A stretch of 44,156 nucleotides of DNA from Niastella vici (GCF_002077945.1 NZ_LVYD01000084.1:1-44156), one strand, 5' to 3'; positions 1-7,871 are shown, counted from the stretch's first letter. Numbers and translations are program-made. The notes: generated by a model not told the origin, from the sequence alone.

Positions 1-24
1 GGCGCCTCTTACTTTTGAGACGCC
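1..24 (-). terminator. Possible terminator hairpin after the chaperone gene
   Basis: GGCG-c-CTC can pair with GAG-a-CGCC across an 8-nt loop with one internal mismatch. It lies 57 bp downstream of the chaperone stop codon. The window edge cuts off any T-tract, so the call is tentative. Confidence 0.35.
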
Positions 25-80
25 TTCCTGCTTAACAATTATGCTGCATAAACATCGAATACAAATGTAACCACCGCCGC

Positions 81-884
81 TTACTTCACTTCAATTGTGC
101 GTTCAATAGCTTCCAGCGAAGCATCTTCCCCAATGTCTAAAATGGCCAGGGCCGAATATTTACCCTTTGGCACCGTGTCGGGGATCACCAGGCGTACCGT
201 TCTTTTGCCATCGGGGAAAACGGGGAATTCTATTTTATCCAACTTGAATGCCGCGCCGGTTGCAACATTGGTCACCTCTAAATGCGCCTTGCATTGCAGC
301 ATGGTTTCGCCGGTATTGACCATATAAAGATCATAGGCATTCTTTTCACCATCCACCGGTTTCAGGGTAACTGCTTTGGCGCTCATTTGGGTAACCGCCG
401 GCGGAGTTTGGTAAATATGAACGCCTACGCGTAGAAGCTCCTTTATTTTGGTGTTGAACTGTTTGTTCTTGCGATCGGCGCTGTCCTGTTCTTCGGCGCT
501 TTGCAGGAACAACATGGCCCATTTCATTTGCTTAAACAATTTTGTGTCGAGGGGAGCCTGCAAGCGAACCACCAGTTCTTCGGTTTTACCCGGCTCCACT
601 TCAATAAAATTTTTATCGATGGCCACCCACGATGCACAGGATCGGCTAAGCGTATCAGGTTTATAATAATGATGTGCCCCCGTTGAATCGCGCAGCCAAT
701 CGGCCAGGTATGCCTGAAAACTTACTTTCGCCTCAGACATATTACTGATCCTGATCACCTGCGATTCGGTAACGCCGGGCACTACATGAAATTCAAGAAT
801 AGATGGTTGTATCCCTACCTTTTGTGCAGAAACACTTAGCGATACCAACAACAATGCAGACAAAGTACACAAATAGTATTTCAT
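81..884 (-). CDS. Periplasmic PapD-like pilus-assembly chaperone (putative)
   Basis: 267 aa. Residues 1-20 are a signal peptide ending VSA|Q. The mature part looks like two Ig-like beta domains. The first starts IQPSILEF and carries ISNMSEAKV, then WVAIDKNFIEVEPGKTEELVVRL, which matches the 'W..v.P..f.l.PG....v.v' layout of fimbrial chaperones. RVGVHIYQTPP leads into a second domain with a VNTGET strand pattern. The length (about 240-270 aa) suits the family. The gene diverges from three paralogous secreted subunit-like genes and a large outer-membrane barrel gene, the context expected of a chaperone that delivers subunits to an usher. The family is recognised by layout, not close identity; a generic Ig-like secreted protein is the alternative. 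Confidence 0.6.
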   Translation of the reverse strand: MKYYLCTLSALLLVSLSVSAQKVGIQPSILEFHVVPGVTESQVIRISNMSEAKVSFQAYLADWLRDSTGAHHYYKPDTLSRSCASWVAIDKNFIEVEPGKTEELVVRLQAPLDTKLFKQMKWAMLFLQSAEEQDSADRKNKQFNTKIKELLRVGVHIYQTPPAVTQMSAKAVTLKPVDGEKNAYDLYMVNTGETMLQCKAHLEVTNVATGAAFKLDKIEFPVFPDGKRTVRLVIPDTVPKGKYSALAILDIGEDASLEAIERTIEVK

Positions 885-897
885 GGCTTTTTGTTTT

Positions 898-926
898 TTG
901 ACCGGTGCAAAAAAGAAAATATATTG
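898..926 (+). promoter_or_regulatory. Possible Bacteroidota promoter for the first subunit gene
   Basis: TTG (898-900), a 19-bp spacer and TATATTG (920-926) approximate the TTG...TAnnTTTG consensus, with one T missing in the downstream box. It sits 24 bp before the ATG at 951, which favours that start over the TTG at 891. Confidence 0.35.
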
Positions 927-950
927 CTCTTCATAAAATCCTTGTTTCGT

Positions 951-1463
951 ATGTGCAATACAGGAACAAACCTACTTCGGTTATTCATCAGTAACGTTAT
1001 TATGTTACTAATTTGTATAACAACTGCCCGGGGCCAAAATAAAAATAATTACATTTCACTCACCGCCAACAACACCAGCTATAGTTTAACCAGCACTTCA
1101 CTGCTTGAAACGCAGCAGGTTAAAACAAATGCCTTTCAAATTGAACTGGCGTCAAAAGCAAACAACACGTTCAGCGTAAAGGCAAAAGTATCTTCCTCTA
1201 CAAGCAGCACGGGCACTCCCTTACCGGCATCGATGCTGGCTTTGCGTTTAAACTCCACTAACCCAACGGTCACCGCTAATACCAACACGTTCACCCTTAG
1301 TACAACCGACCAAACAATACAACAGATCACAACGACCACCCAATTCTGGAACACCAATAATTTCCTGACCTTGTATTACGACCTGCTGGCCGGCCCGGTG
1401 GGCTACGACTATGCACCGGGCAATTATAACCTCACCATATTATTTACCCTCACGCAACCATAA
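951..1463 (+). CDS. Secreted fibre-subunit-like protein 1
   Basis: About 170 aa counted from ATG 951. The open frame reaches back to a TTG at 891, but those codons overlap the likely promoter. Residues 1-28 form a signal peptide ending TTARGQ. The mature protein is Ser/Thr/Asn rich and beta-strand like. It shares with the next gene and with 2719-3207 a mid-protein P[AL].ASMLALRLN / MPASV[LI]GV block, a TTDQT segment, and a C-terminal GY.Y.PG.Y.L.I...LTQ strand. This end resembles the G.Y.d.l.v.v.y ending of spore-coat-U/archaic pilin domains (inference). It lacks the SN[QR]PW motif of the other two. The stop is 2 bp before the next start, so the two are co-transcribed. Confidence 0.6.
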   Translation: MCNTGTNLLRLFISNVIMLLICITTARGQNKNNYISLTANNTSYSLTSTSLLETQQVKTNAFQIELASKANNTFSVKAKVSSSTSSTGTPLPASMLALRLNSTNPTVTANTNTFTLSTTDQTIQQITTTTQFWNTNNFLTLYYDLLAGPVGYDYAPGNYNLTILFTLTQP

Positions 1464-1465
1464 AT

Positions 1466-1975
1466 ATGAAAAAGACAGGCATTTATATGATAGCGCTGCT
1501 GTGCCTTGGTTCAATAAAGGGTCTGGGGCAAACGTATTCTTTCAGTGGAACTATCAATCCTACGGTAAGCATTCAACCGGTGATGGCGTTCACTTTGACC
1601 AATAACGGCTCACCTACTTTAAATTTTACCAATACACAATATAGTACCGGGTACACGATCAGTAACTTCAATTCATTTGCGATCAAAAGCAACCAACCCT
1701 GGAAATTAAGTGTTTCGGCTGCCACCGCTAATTTTTCGGCCAGTGGCACCTATTCTTCTTCCAATATGCCGGCATCGGTGATAGGGGTTGTCAAAAACGG
1801 ACAAACGCCTTACGTACAGCTAACTACAACCGACCAAACATTAGCAACGGGCAACCGCGGCAACACCAGCACAACGGGCAACTCCTTTAATATGGACTTC
1901 AAAGCCAATCCCGGTTATAATTATGGCCCCGGCATCTATACCCTTTCGATCGTTTACACCCTGACCGCGCAATAA
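1466..1975 (+). CDS. Secreted fibre-subunit-like protein 2
   Basis: 169 aa. The signal peptide MKKTGIYMIALLCLGSIKGLG is followed by QTYSF. The mature domain contains AIKSNQPWKLSVSAATANF, NMPASVIGVVKNG, TTTDQTLATGNRG and the C-terminal NPGYNYGPGIYTLSIVYTLT. It aligns along its full length with the protein at 2719-3207. The conserved SN[QR]PW followed by alternating hydrophobic residues, and the closing G.Y.L.[IV].Y strand, suggest an Ig-like or pilin-like fold that may need donor-strand completion (inference). It starts 2 bp after subunit 1 and is in the same transcript. No enzymatic motif is seen; adhesin or fibre subunit is the best guess. Confidence 0.65.
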   Translation: MKKTGIYMIALLCLGSIKGLGQTYSFSGTINPTVSIQPVMAFTLTNNGSPTLNFTNTQYSTGYTISNFNSFAIKSNQPWKLSVSAATANFSASGTYSSSNMPASVIGVVKNGQTPYVQLTTTDQTLATGNRGNTSTTGNSFNMDFKANPGYNYGPGIYTLSIVYTLTAQ

Positions 1976-2067
1976 GTATTTCTATTTACCATTTTTGTTT
2001 CAGGCCCTACCCGGCTTGCATTTACTATTTATAATACCGAACTTAATGACAGAAAACAGTACTTACG

Positions 2068-2376
2068 GTGAAAAAGCTTATTTTATTACCAATTCTTGTT
2101 TTTGGTCAATTTCTTGCCCACGCTCAAAAGCCAGCGAATAAGGCTCAGCAGGTTATAACCATGAATTTATTGGTGGCAGGTTCGGTACATCTTCCTAAAA
2201 CCAACAATGGTAAGGCCCTTGGAAAGGATAAGAACCAAACAGCGGCCCAGGATAAAGTTGTATTAGCCCAGAGCCAGGATGTAGTTGTAACTACGCAGGT
2301 GGTTGAAGCCGTTAGCGATGACAAGAGCAACTCAGGAAAGAAAAACGCTGTTCTAACTACTGTCTCTTCTTTGTAA
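2068..2376 (+). CDS. Small secreted protein with a subunit-like N-terminus
   Basis: 102 aa from GTG at 2068, preceded by an in-frame-compatible signal peptide MKKLILLPILVFGQFLAHAQ. The mature start, KAQQVITMNLLVAGSVHL, resembles the first strand of subunit 3 (SQTVTLNLSNSIDIAF). It is then followed only by a Lys/Gln/Asp/Val-rich hydrophilic tail, with no SNxPW or GxYxL core. It lies 92 bp after subunit 2 and just before a strong terminator, so it ends the first transcription unit. It could be a truncated subunit, a capping or anchoring component, or an unrelated small periplasmic protein. No family recognised. Confidence 0.5.
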   Translation: MKKLILLPILVFGQFLAHAQKPANKAQQVITMNLLVAGSVHLPKTNNGKALGKDKNQTAAQDKVVLAQSQDVVVTTQVVEAVSDDKSNSGKKNAVLTTVSSL

Positions 2377-2403
2377 TTTATATAATTCACCTTCTATAAT
2401 ACC

Positions 2404-2431
2404 AGCCTCCCGAAACACCGGGAGGCTTTTT
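2404..2431 (+). terminator. Rho-independent terminator
   Basis: A perfect 9-bp stem, AGCCTCCCG (2404-2412) and CGGGAGGCT (2419-2427), with a 6-nt loop and a T run to 2431. It closes the subunit 1 / subunit 2 / small-protein transcript. Confidence 0.9.
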
Positions 2432-2718
2432 GTTTACAGTAGCAATCCTTCAATACATACTAACCTGTATGCACCCCTGCAACGATCTATTACTACAAAT
2501 AAGCACTTCTATTAATTAACGTATGCGCCTCTGCATTTAAATAATTTCCCAACAAATCATTTCCCGGAAATACTTTCCAACCTGTGGAATAGAAACGCCC
2601 CATGCCAAACTAACGGCATCTGATTTTCAATCTATTACTGAAATGGCACGTCGATTGGCATTATACTACCGTGAACGATTTTAAAAAACACCTCTTTAAC
2701 AAACAAAAAAACAAAAAC
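2432..2718. other. Intergenic leader before subunit 3
   Basis: 287 bp with no ORF. It contains ATTTCC-C-GGAAAT (2559-2571), a perfect inverted repeat, and a weaker ATGCC/GGCAT pair (2602-2619). Either could be an operator for the third subunit gene. No convincing TAnnTTTG box was found. Confidence 0.35.
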
Positions 2719-3207
2719 ATGAAAAGAATTACTTTGATCGCCGCTGCCCTCATCGCTGGAATTACTGCTACTAAAGCTCAGTCTACAGCTAACGCCAGTC
2801 AAACAGTGACATTGAATTTATCGAATTCTATCGACATCGCATTCACTGCCGCTACCGGTACCAGTTTTACGTTTGCCAACACAACCGATTATCAGAACGG
2901 ACTTAGCAATGTGAACGCATCGACCCTGCAGGTGAAATCGAACCGTCCCTGGGCTGTAACTGTAGGTTCTGCCAGCGCTAACTTCAGCGGCCCGGCTTCC
3001 CCCTCCCCTGCCATGCCCGCATCGGTTTTAGGCGTTCGCTTAAATGGTGGTTCTTCTTACGGCGCCCTGTCAACCACTGCGCAATCACTTACCAGCGGTT
3101 CAAGAGGCACCAGCAGCTTTAGCGTTGATTACAATGCCAACCCTGGTTTCAGCTATGATGCCGGTACTTACACCCTCTCTGTAGTATACACAGCTACACA
3201 ACAATAA
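2719..3207 (+). CDS. Secreted fibre-subunit-like protein 3 (possible major subunit)
   Basis: 162 aa from ATG 2719. The frame extends upstream to a GTG at 2671, but the signal peptide (MKRITLIAAALIAGITATKAQ) and an A-rich leader directly before the ATG fix this start. The mature region contains SQTVTLNLS, QVKSNRPWAVTVGSASANF, AMPASVLGVRLNGG, TTAQSLTSGSRG and NPGFSYDAGTYTLSVVYTATQQ, nearly collinear with subunit 2. Its own leader after a terminator, and a hairpin between it and the barrel gene, match a highly expressed major subunit followed by a weakly expressed assembly protein (inference). Confidence 0.65.
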   Translation: MKRITLIAAALIAGITATKAQSTANASQTVTLNLSNSIDIAFTAATGTSFTFANTTDYQNGLSNVNASTLQVKSNRPWAVTVGSASANFSGPASPSPAMPASVLGVRLNGGSSYGALSTTAQSLTSGSRGTSSFSVDYNANPGFSYDAGTYTLSVVYTATQQ

Positions 3208-3229
3208 GTCTTTACTCAACTCAGTATAC

Positions 3230-3253
3230 GCAAAAGCCCGCAAGGGCTTTTGC
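3230..3253 (+). terminator. Intercistronic hairpin / partial terminator
   Basis: GCAAAAGCCC (3230-3239) pairs perfectly with GGGCTTTTGC (3244-3253) around a GCAA loop. No T-tract follows the stem; the next bases are TTACTAACC. It is 23 bp after the subunit 3 stop and 28 bp before the barrel-gene start, so it may attenuate read-through or protect the upstream mRNA. Confidence 0.7.
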
Positions 3254-3281
3254 TTACTAACCAGCTACAAAAGCAAAAGAA

Positions 3282-6029
3282 TTGAAAACAATTTCTACAT
3301 ATTGCTTTTCCCGTGCCCTGCTTATAATAACGATGCTGTTGCTCACCGGCATAACTGCCCTGGTTGCCCAACCAACCAATAACCAGCCGCCATTGGTACA
3401 TTTTCATTTTTTGAATGATTCTGTGCCCGTAGAAGAAAACAGTTTTGCTTTTAACAATGTCAGCATTTCAAACAACAGCAACCAGTCATTACATATTCAA
3501 CTGGTTATTACCGCACCTGAAATTGCCTCCCTGCTCACCAGCAATATTGTAGAAACTGAAATAAGGAAAGGGGAAGAACAAGCCATCCCGCTCCGCTTTA
3601 CATTGGCCCAAAAAATACCGGCTTTAACGTGGCGCCCTTTTACCGTTGAGATCCGGATCAAAGAATTAAACCAGGTTATACATGCACAATTTTACATCAG
3701 GCCAGCAGCTAATATAAAATGGAAGGCAATACTAAAACAACCAGTTGTTGCTTTTATGGAAGCAGACAAACAGGTTGCCTTTTCCATATACCTGGAGAAT
3801 ACCGGGAATAGCCCCGACACCTATACATTTGATTTCAGGACCGACCTCGCCCTGAACATTGCCAAAAAGAATTATGCGATCACCCTGCAGCCCGGCGAAG
3901 CCCGCACCATTACCCCACAGGTATTATTATCACCCAAAGACATTCAACAACTGAAAAAAGAAGAAATAACCATCTTCATAAAGAACTCGCAGGGCGAAAC
4001 CCGCATGCTGAACCAGCAAATAAACCGCCTCGGCTATATATACAGTGGCGATAATTACAGCTACAACAAAATGCCGCTGGCCCTTGAATTGAACCTGCAG
4101 AACATGGCCAGTGCACAGCCCTTTGCATTTTTAAACATTCGCGGTTATCTGAAACTAAAGAATGATCAACAGGTGAATGTATTGTTGCAAACCAATAACT
4201 ATTACAAAAATGCTGTGGCCAATACGCAAAAGGCTACAGTAGATTATATTCATGGGCCCTGGCGGCTTACGGCAGGCAGTATCATCGACTTCAATAACTT
4301 CCTGATTGACGGCACAGGTTTGCGCGTACAATATTCAGGCCTCAACAACAAAGCCATTGAAGTAATGGGCGCCCAAAGCCGTATTGGCAACACCCAGCAA
4401 TTTAATGTAAAGTTCAGTGAACCCATTTGTAAAGCAGTAACCTGGCATGCCAATGCATTTGTAAACCGCGATGCAGTGAAAAAGCAAACAAGTTCGCTGC
4501 TCTTAAATAAACTGGATTGGAACATTGATAAAGACACCCGTTTATCTATAGAAGGCGGAAGCGGCCTGGAAAAAATAACCCGGTCAAAGCTTGATACTTC
4601 ATTATTAGCCTGGCAGGCAGGGTATCATTTTGAAATGCAAAAAAAGCATTACCAGCTCAACTCTACCATCTGCCGCTATTCCCAAAACTTTCCCGGCTTT
4701 AACAAAGGATTCCATTACCAGTTGCATGAAGCGCGGTTATTAATAAATAACTTTTTTACCGGCCTTTACTTTGAGCTCAATAAAAGGGCATATAACAATA
4801 CCGGCGATTCGTTGGTGAATTTCCTGTTCAATATTAATAACCGGGAATATGGAATGCGGTTTGGCTGGCAACGCAAACGGTTCTCCCTGGTATTATCGCC
4901 TGGCATTTTAAAACAGGTGCAGGACAGTGCCAGTGCGTTACAGTCGCATATGTATAAGCTCACGGCAAACATTAACTGGCAAATAAACGATCGCTGGTGG
5001 TTATCGGCCTTCTCCAATGCCGGCCGGGTAACTATTCCCACCATGGCGCCCATCACCAGCTTCACCAACTTTATAAATATCCAGAACAACCGTTTTGGAA
5101 TACAGGTACGGGATGATAAAGGCCCCTGGTATTATTATGAGATCAGCCAGTACCTGAAATCACCGGTAATGTATGATCGTTTACAGATCTCTCCCTTTGT
5201 AGAATTGCCCTGGGCCCGGAAAAACATTTTTTGCCGCCTGCAGGCCAATTACCTCCGCGAGCAACAAACAGGCACCTCCTTCTTTTTGGTGTACAACAAT
5301 ATTCAATATTCATCGCCCAAAACAGGCATCGACATCGGACTTACAACACAAGTGAATGTAAGCCGCAAAGAAGATCCATTTGTGAACCTCACCATTCGCA
5401 AACGGCTGCAACTGCCTGTTATAAAAAATGAAACTTCGCGATCATTCAGGACCATCCTATTCCTCGACAAAAACAACAATGGCTGGCCCGATGAAGGCGA
5501 AGAACGGGTAACACAAGCCCGCGTGCTGGTAAACGACGACTTGCTGCAAAGCAACAACAAAGGCGAGCTGGCATTTACGAATACCGACGACAAGGAATTC
5601 ATTATTGACTTTAGCCAGGTGGCCGGGCTACAGGGCTGGATGCCCAAACAGGGGTTCAGGCAGGTTTTCAGACCCGATAAAGTGCAAAAACTGTATTACA
5701 TTCCCTTTACCCGAAGCAATGTCATAAGCGGCAACCTGTTGCTGTTGCGCGACGAGCAAAGCTCGCAAACCATGCAGCTCGATGGCATTCGGGTAACTGC
5801 CGTAACATCGAACGGAGCCGTTTTCAATACACTCACCAATAGCAATGGAGAATATTCCTTTAACCTGCCGGCCGGCAATTACATCGTAAGTGTTAACCAG
5901 GCAATATTTGATGACAACTTCCGGGTGGCAGAAGCCAGCAAAGCTGCCGACCTCATCAACAACCAGCAGCTGCACCTGCAGTTTGAGATCAGGCAAAAGA
6001 AGCGGACGATGAATATCAGGCGGGAATAG
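3282..6029 (+). CDS. Usher-like outer-membrane beta-barrel protein with Ig-like and carboxypeptidase-regulatory-like ends
   Basis: 915 aa from a TTG start; the next in-frame ATG (3333) would cut the signal peptide, residues 1-30 ending TALVAQ. Residues ~35-250 look like two NEW3/Ig-like domains (for example YLENTGNSPDTYTF and LQPGEARTITPQ). Residues ~251-715 have short alternating strands rich in aromatic and Asn/Gln residues typical of an outer-membrane barrel. At ~722 FLDKNNNGWPDEGEE starts an SdrB-like Ca-binding type domain. From ~816 a carboxypeptidase-regulatory-like domain contains NGEYSFNLPAGNYIVSVN. Size, barrel and Ig-like C-terminal domains parallel fimbrial ushers, and the linked chaperone and subunits support that role. 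No direct usher motif was identified, so function is inferred from architecture and context. Confidence 0.55.
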   Translation: MKTISTYCFSRALLIITMLLLTGITALVAQPTNNQPPLVHFHFLNDSVPVEENSFAFNNVSISNNSNQSLHIQLVITAPEIASLLTSNIVETEIRKGEEQAIPLRFTLAQKIPALTWRPFTVEIRIKELNQVIHAQFYIRPAANIKWKAILKQPVVAFMEADKQVAFSIYLENTGNSPDTYTFDFRTDLALNIAKKNYAITLQPGEARTITPQVLLSPKDIQQLKKEEITIFIKNSQGETRMLNQQINRLGYIYSGDNYSYNKMPLALELNLQNMASAQPFAFLNIRGYLKLKNDQQVNVLLQTNNYYKNAVANTQKATVDYIHGPWRLTAGSIIDFNNFLIDGTGLRVQYSGLNNKAIEVMGAQSRIGNTQQFNVKFSEPICKAVTWHANAFVNRDAVKKQTSSLLLNKLDWNIDKDTRLSIEGGSGLEKITRSKLDTSLLAWQAGYHFEMQKKHYQLNSTICRYSQNFPGFNKGFHYQLHEARLLINNFFTGLYFELNKRAYNNTGDSLVNFLFNINNREYGMRFGWQRKRFSLVLSPGILKQVQDSASALQSHMYKLTANINWQINDRWWLSAFSNAGRVTIPTMAPITSFTNFINIQNNRFGIQVRDDKGPWYYYEISQYLKSPVMYDRLQISPFVELPWARKNIFCRLQANYLREQQTGTSFFLVYNNIQYSSPKTGIDIGLTTQVNVSRKEDPFVNLTIRKRLQLPVIKNETSRSFRTILFLDKNNNGWPDEGEERVTQARVLVNDDLLQSNNKGELAFTNTDDKEFIIDFSQVAGLQGWMPKQGFRQVFRPDKVQKLYYIPFTRSNVISGNLLLLRDEQSSQTMQLDGIRVTAVTSNGAVFNTLTNSNGEYSFNLPAGNYIVSVNQAIFDDNFRVAEASKAADLINNQQLHLQFEIRQKKRTMNIRRE

Positions 6030-6047
6030 GATCGCTGGCAACCCGGT

Positions 6048-6317
6048 TTAACGCTTTATTATCAGCGATTCCATCAGATCATTTACCATATAACTGGCCT
6101 TTGCAAAATTACCGCCCTCCATCACAGGCGCATTGATAGTTAAAACTTTACCGGCAATCAGGGTTGATGCAAAAAGCTGCACACTTGCTTTTGTCTCTAC
6201 GGCCGTAGGCACTTCCCCAACACAGGAGATCATCACAACAGGCGACATACAGCATTGACAATGAATACCTTGCCAGCCTTTGTTCGGGAATCCTTCGGGA
6301 ATCCTTTTGGGCTTCAC
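6048..6317 (-). pseudogene. Unrecognised ORF, possible C-terminal gene fragment
   Basis: 89 codons. The last ~50 (VETKASVQLFASTL ... SYMVNDLMESLIIKR) look like a plausible protein C-terminus. The N-terminal part is atypical, and the ORF start lies next to the 11-bp tandem duplication. No signal peptide or family was recognised, and no usable upstream frame continues it. It may be a truncated gene or a chance ORF. Confidence 0.2.
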
Positions 6318-6325
6318 CGGGGCTG

Positions 6326-6343
6326 CTTCGCAAATTTGCGAAG
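6326..6343. repeat. 18-bp perfect palindrome
   Basis: CTTCGCAAATTTGCGAAG is fully self-complementary. It could be a regulator site or cruciform; no bound partner can be named. Confidence 0.4.
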
Positions 6344-6388
6344 AAATCCAAAGCCTGGTACGACTGAGGTGCGGCTCATACCCAACTC

Positions 6389-6413
6389 AAACCCCAAAAA
6401 AGTGTGGGGTTTT
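6389..6413 (+). terminator. Terminator-like hairpin
   Basis: AAACCCC (6389-6395) pairs with GGGGTTT (6406-6412) around a 10-nt loop, followed by TATATAAA. It lies 66 bp before the DoxX-like gene and 360 bp after the barrel gene. It may terminate read-through from the latter. Confidence 0.55.
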
Positions 6414-6478
6414 ATATAAATTCGTCTACTACAGATCAGTGGGGAAAGGCTAACCAATAACAAACCACACTAACGATT

Positions 6479-6874
6479 ATGAAACCGAAAACCATCAACA
6501 TCCTTTACTGGGTATTCACCATTTTATTTGTCTTACTCATGCTATTCGCTTCCTACGGCAGCATCATTGTAAACGATGATGCCAAAAAGCTGATACATGA
6601 TCAACTTGGGTTCCCGGTATATTTTATTCCGTTTACAGGCTTTGCCAAGCTGTTAGGTTCCATTGCCATTTTAATTCCGGGATTAAAAACCGTTAAAGAA
6701 TGGGCTTATGCCGGTTTGTTTTTCGATCTTGCCGGCGCTGTATATTCAGGTATTGCAGTATCCTCAACATTTGACCCCAGGATGCTCGGTATGCTCATAT
6801 GGATTGTACCGGGAATATTGTCGTATATTTTTTGGAAGAAGAAGATGAAAACACAAGCCCTGGTTGCCCAATAG
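6479..6874 (+). CDS. DoxX-like family inner-membrane protein
   Basis: 131 aa with four predicted membrane helices: ~10-28, ~48-67 (PFTGFAKLLGSIAIL), ~75-95 (YAGLFFDLAGAVYSG) and ~103-122. The Gly/Ala-rich helices, the K.lGs.ai..pg...kEWAYAG.fF...Ga arrangement and the length fit the DoxX-like (DUF1772/DoxX_2-type) group. The biochemical role of these proteins is mostly unknown; some relatives are linked to redox stress. It is monocistronic, with its own terminator directly downstream. The ATG at 6479 is well placed. Confidence 0.75.
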   Translation: MKPKTINILYWVFTILFVLLMLFASYGSIIVNDDAKKLIHDQLGFPVYFIPFTGFAKLLGSIAILIPGLKTVKEWAYAGLFFDLAGAVYSGIAVSSTFDPRMLGMLIWIVPGILSYIFWKKKMKTQALVAQ

Positions 6875-6899
6875 TATAAGATCAAAAAGTAAAGCAAAG

Positions 6900-6929
6900 A
6901 AGGAAATTGGTAACACAGTTTCCTTTTTT
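6900..6929 (+). terminator. Rho-independent terminator
   Basis: AAGGAAATTG (6900-6909) pairs with CAGTTTCCTT (6916-6925), 10 bp with one G-U, followed by a T run to 6929. It closes the DoxX-like gene. As a near-symmetric stem it may also serve the convergent regulator gene. Confidence 0.85.
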
Positions 6930-6932
6930 GTT

Positions 6933-7871
6933 TTAATGCCCCTTACCCATATGCCGGTGTTTATATTTTAGCGGGGTGCAATTTTCGAACTGGCGAAAGA
7001 TCCTGATGAAGTGATTGATACTGTTGAACCCACTCTGATAGCAGACCGTACTGATGTTGGCAGCAGGGTTTTCGAGTAATTCCTTAGCCAGTTGTATTTT
7101 TTCTTTCAGAATATAATCAACCGGGGTAATCCCAAATTCACGCTTAAAAATGCGGAAGAAATTCGGCCGGCTCATATATACTTTCCGGCATAGGTCATCG
7201 ACCAGTATTTTTTGATGCCTGTTCTCTTTGATGTATTGTATCACCGTGGCAAAACGATGATGGGCCGACATTTGTTTATAATGCTTCTCTATCAGTTGCC
7301 TTGCCTGGGTTTGCATTAATTTCAACAATAACTCCCGTAAAGCCAGCTCAGCAAACATATCTTTCATGCGACTTTCTTCAACAGACACCCTGATGATCTT
7401 TTCAATGGCGCCGGCCAGATCGGTTGAATTGAGCAGGTAAAATTCTTCCATGCTTATATTCCATTCGCCACTTTCGTCCACTTTCGGGAACCGCCTGTTC
7501 AGGAACTGCAGGGTTTCCTCAATTTCTCCGGAACTGATCGTAAGCGCCACACACTGCGTTGGGGCTTCCGCCGTTGCTTCCGGAAAATCAATCACCATCC
7601 ATTCGTTGGCCTGCCATAACAATGACTCGCCCGGCACATAATCAAACAAACTGTTATCCCGGGCATGCATTCTTTTTTTACCCCGCAACATGCTGGTAAT
7701 AACCAGGTCATTAAATTTTAACGGAACGCTTTCTGCCGCCTGAAAGGTTTCATAAATATTCAATTCGCACTTTTCAAGCGTAAATACCTTCCGGTTCTCC
7801 ACAAGGGTATCCAGTTTATTTAGAGATGACCGGTCCCGCGATGCAAGTGTGTACGGCAGCAATGTTGGCAT
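6933..7871 (-). CDS. AraC-family transcriptional regulator
   Basis: 312 aa. Residues ~20-190 match the AraC_N-type N-terminal domain, containing LVITSMLRGKKRMHARD, FDYVPGESLLWQA and LLNSTDLAGAIEKIIR. The last ~100 residues are a double helix-turn-helix: ILVDDLCRKVYMSRPNFFRIFKREFGITPVDYI and ANISTVCYQSGFNSINHFIRIFRQ. The second helix pair has the family signature around GF.s..hF.R.F. The gene diverges from the aldehyde dehydrogenase gene with a 160-bp shared promoter region. Regulators of this subgroup often sit beside oxidoreductases they control, so it probably activates 8032-9561 in response to an aldehyde or alcohol (inference). Confidence 0.88.
   Translation of the reverse strand: MPTLLPYTLASRDRSSLNKLDTLVENRKVFTLEKCELNIYETFQAAESVPLKFNDLVITSMLRGKKRMHARDNSLFDYVPGESLLWQANEWMVIDFPEATAEAPTQCVALTISSGEIEETLQFLNRRFPKVDESGEWNISMEEFYLLNSTDLAGAIEKIIRVSVEESRMKDMFAELALRELLLKLMQTQARQLIEKHYKQMSAHHRFATVIQYIKENRHQKILVDDLCRKVYMSRPNFFRIFKREFGITPVDYILKEKIQLAKELLENPAANISTVCYQSGFNSINHFIRIFRQFENCTPLKYKHRHMGKGH

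Larger units (their letters stand above)
6030..6478. other. Decayed or non-coding stretch between the barrel gene and the DoxX-like gene
   Basis: 449 bp. It holds an unassigned minus-strand ORF (6048-6317), an exact tandem duplication of TTCGGGAATCC (6283-6293 and 6294-6304), an 18-bp perfect palindrome (6326-6343) and a terminator-like hairpin (6389-6413). The mixture suggests gene remnants. Confidence 0.4.

Noticed and set aside
891..950. TTG start at 891 for subunit 1
   Set aside because: It overlaps the probable promoter, and the ATG at 951 gives a proper signal peptide.
2145..2390. Minus-strand 81-codon ORF
   Set aside because: Antisense shadow of the small protein gene at 2068-2376, with no start context or motif.
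3282..6029. Large barrel as a TonB-dependent receptor
   Set aside because: No plug domain, TonB box or SusC-type motifs. The N-terminus is Ig-like instead.
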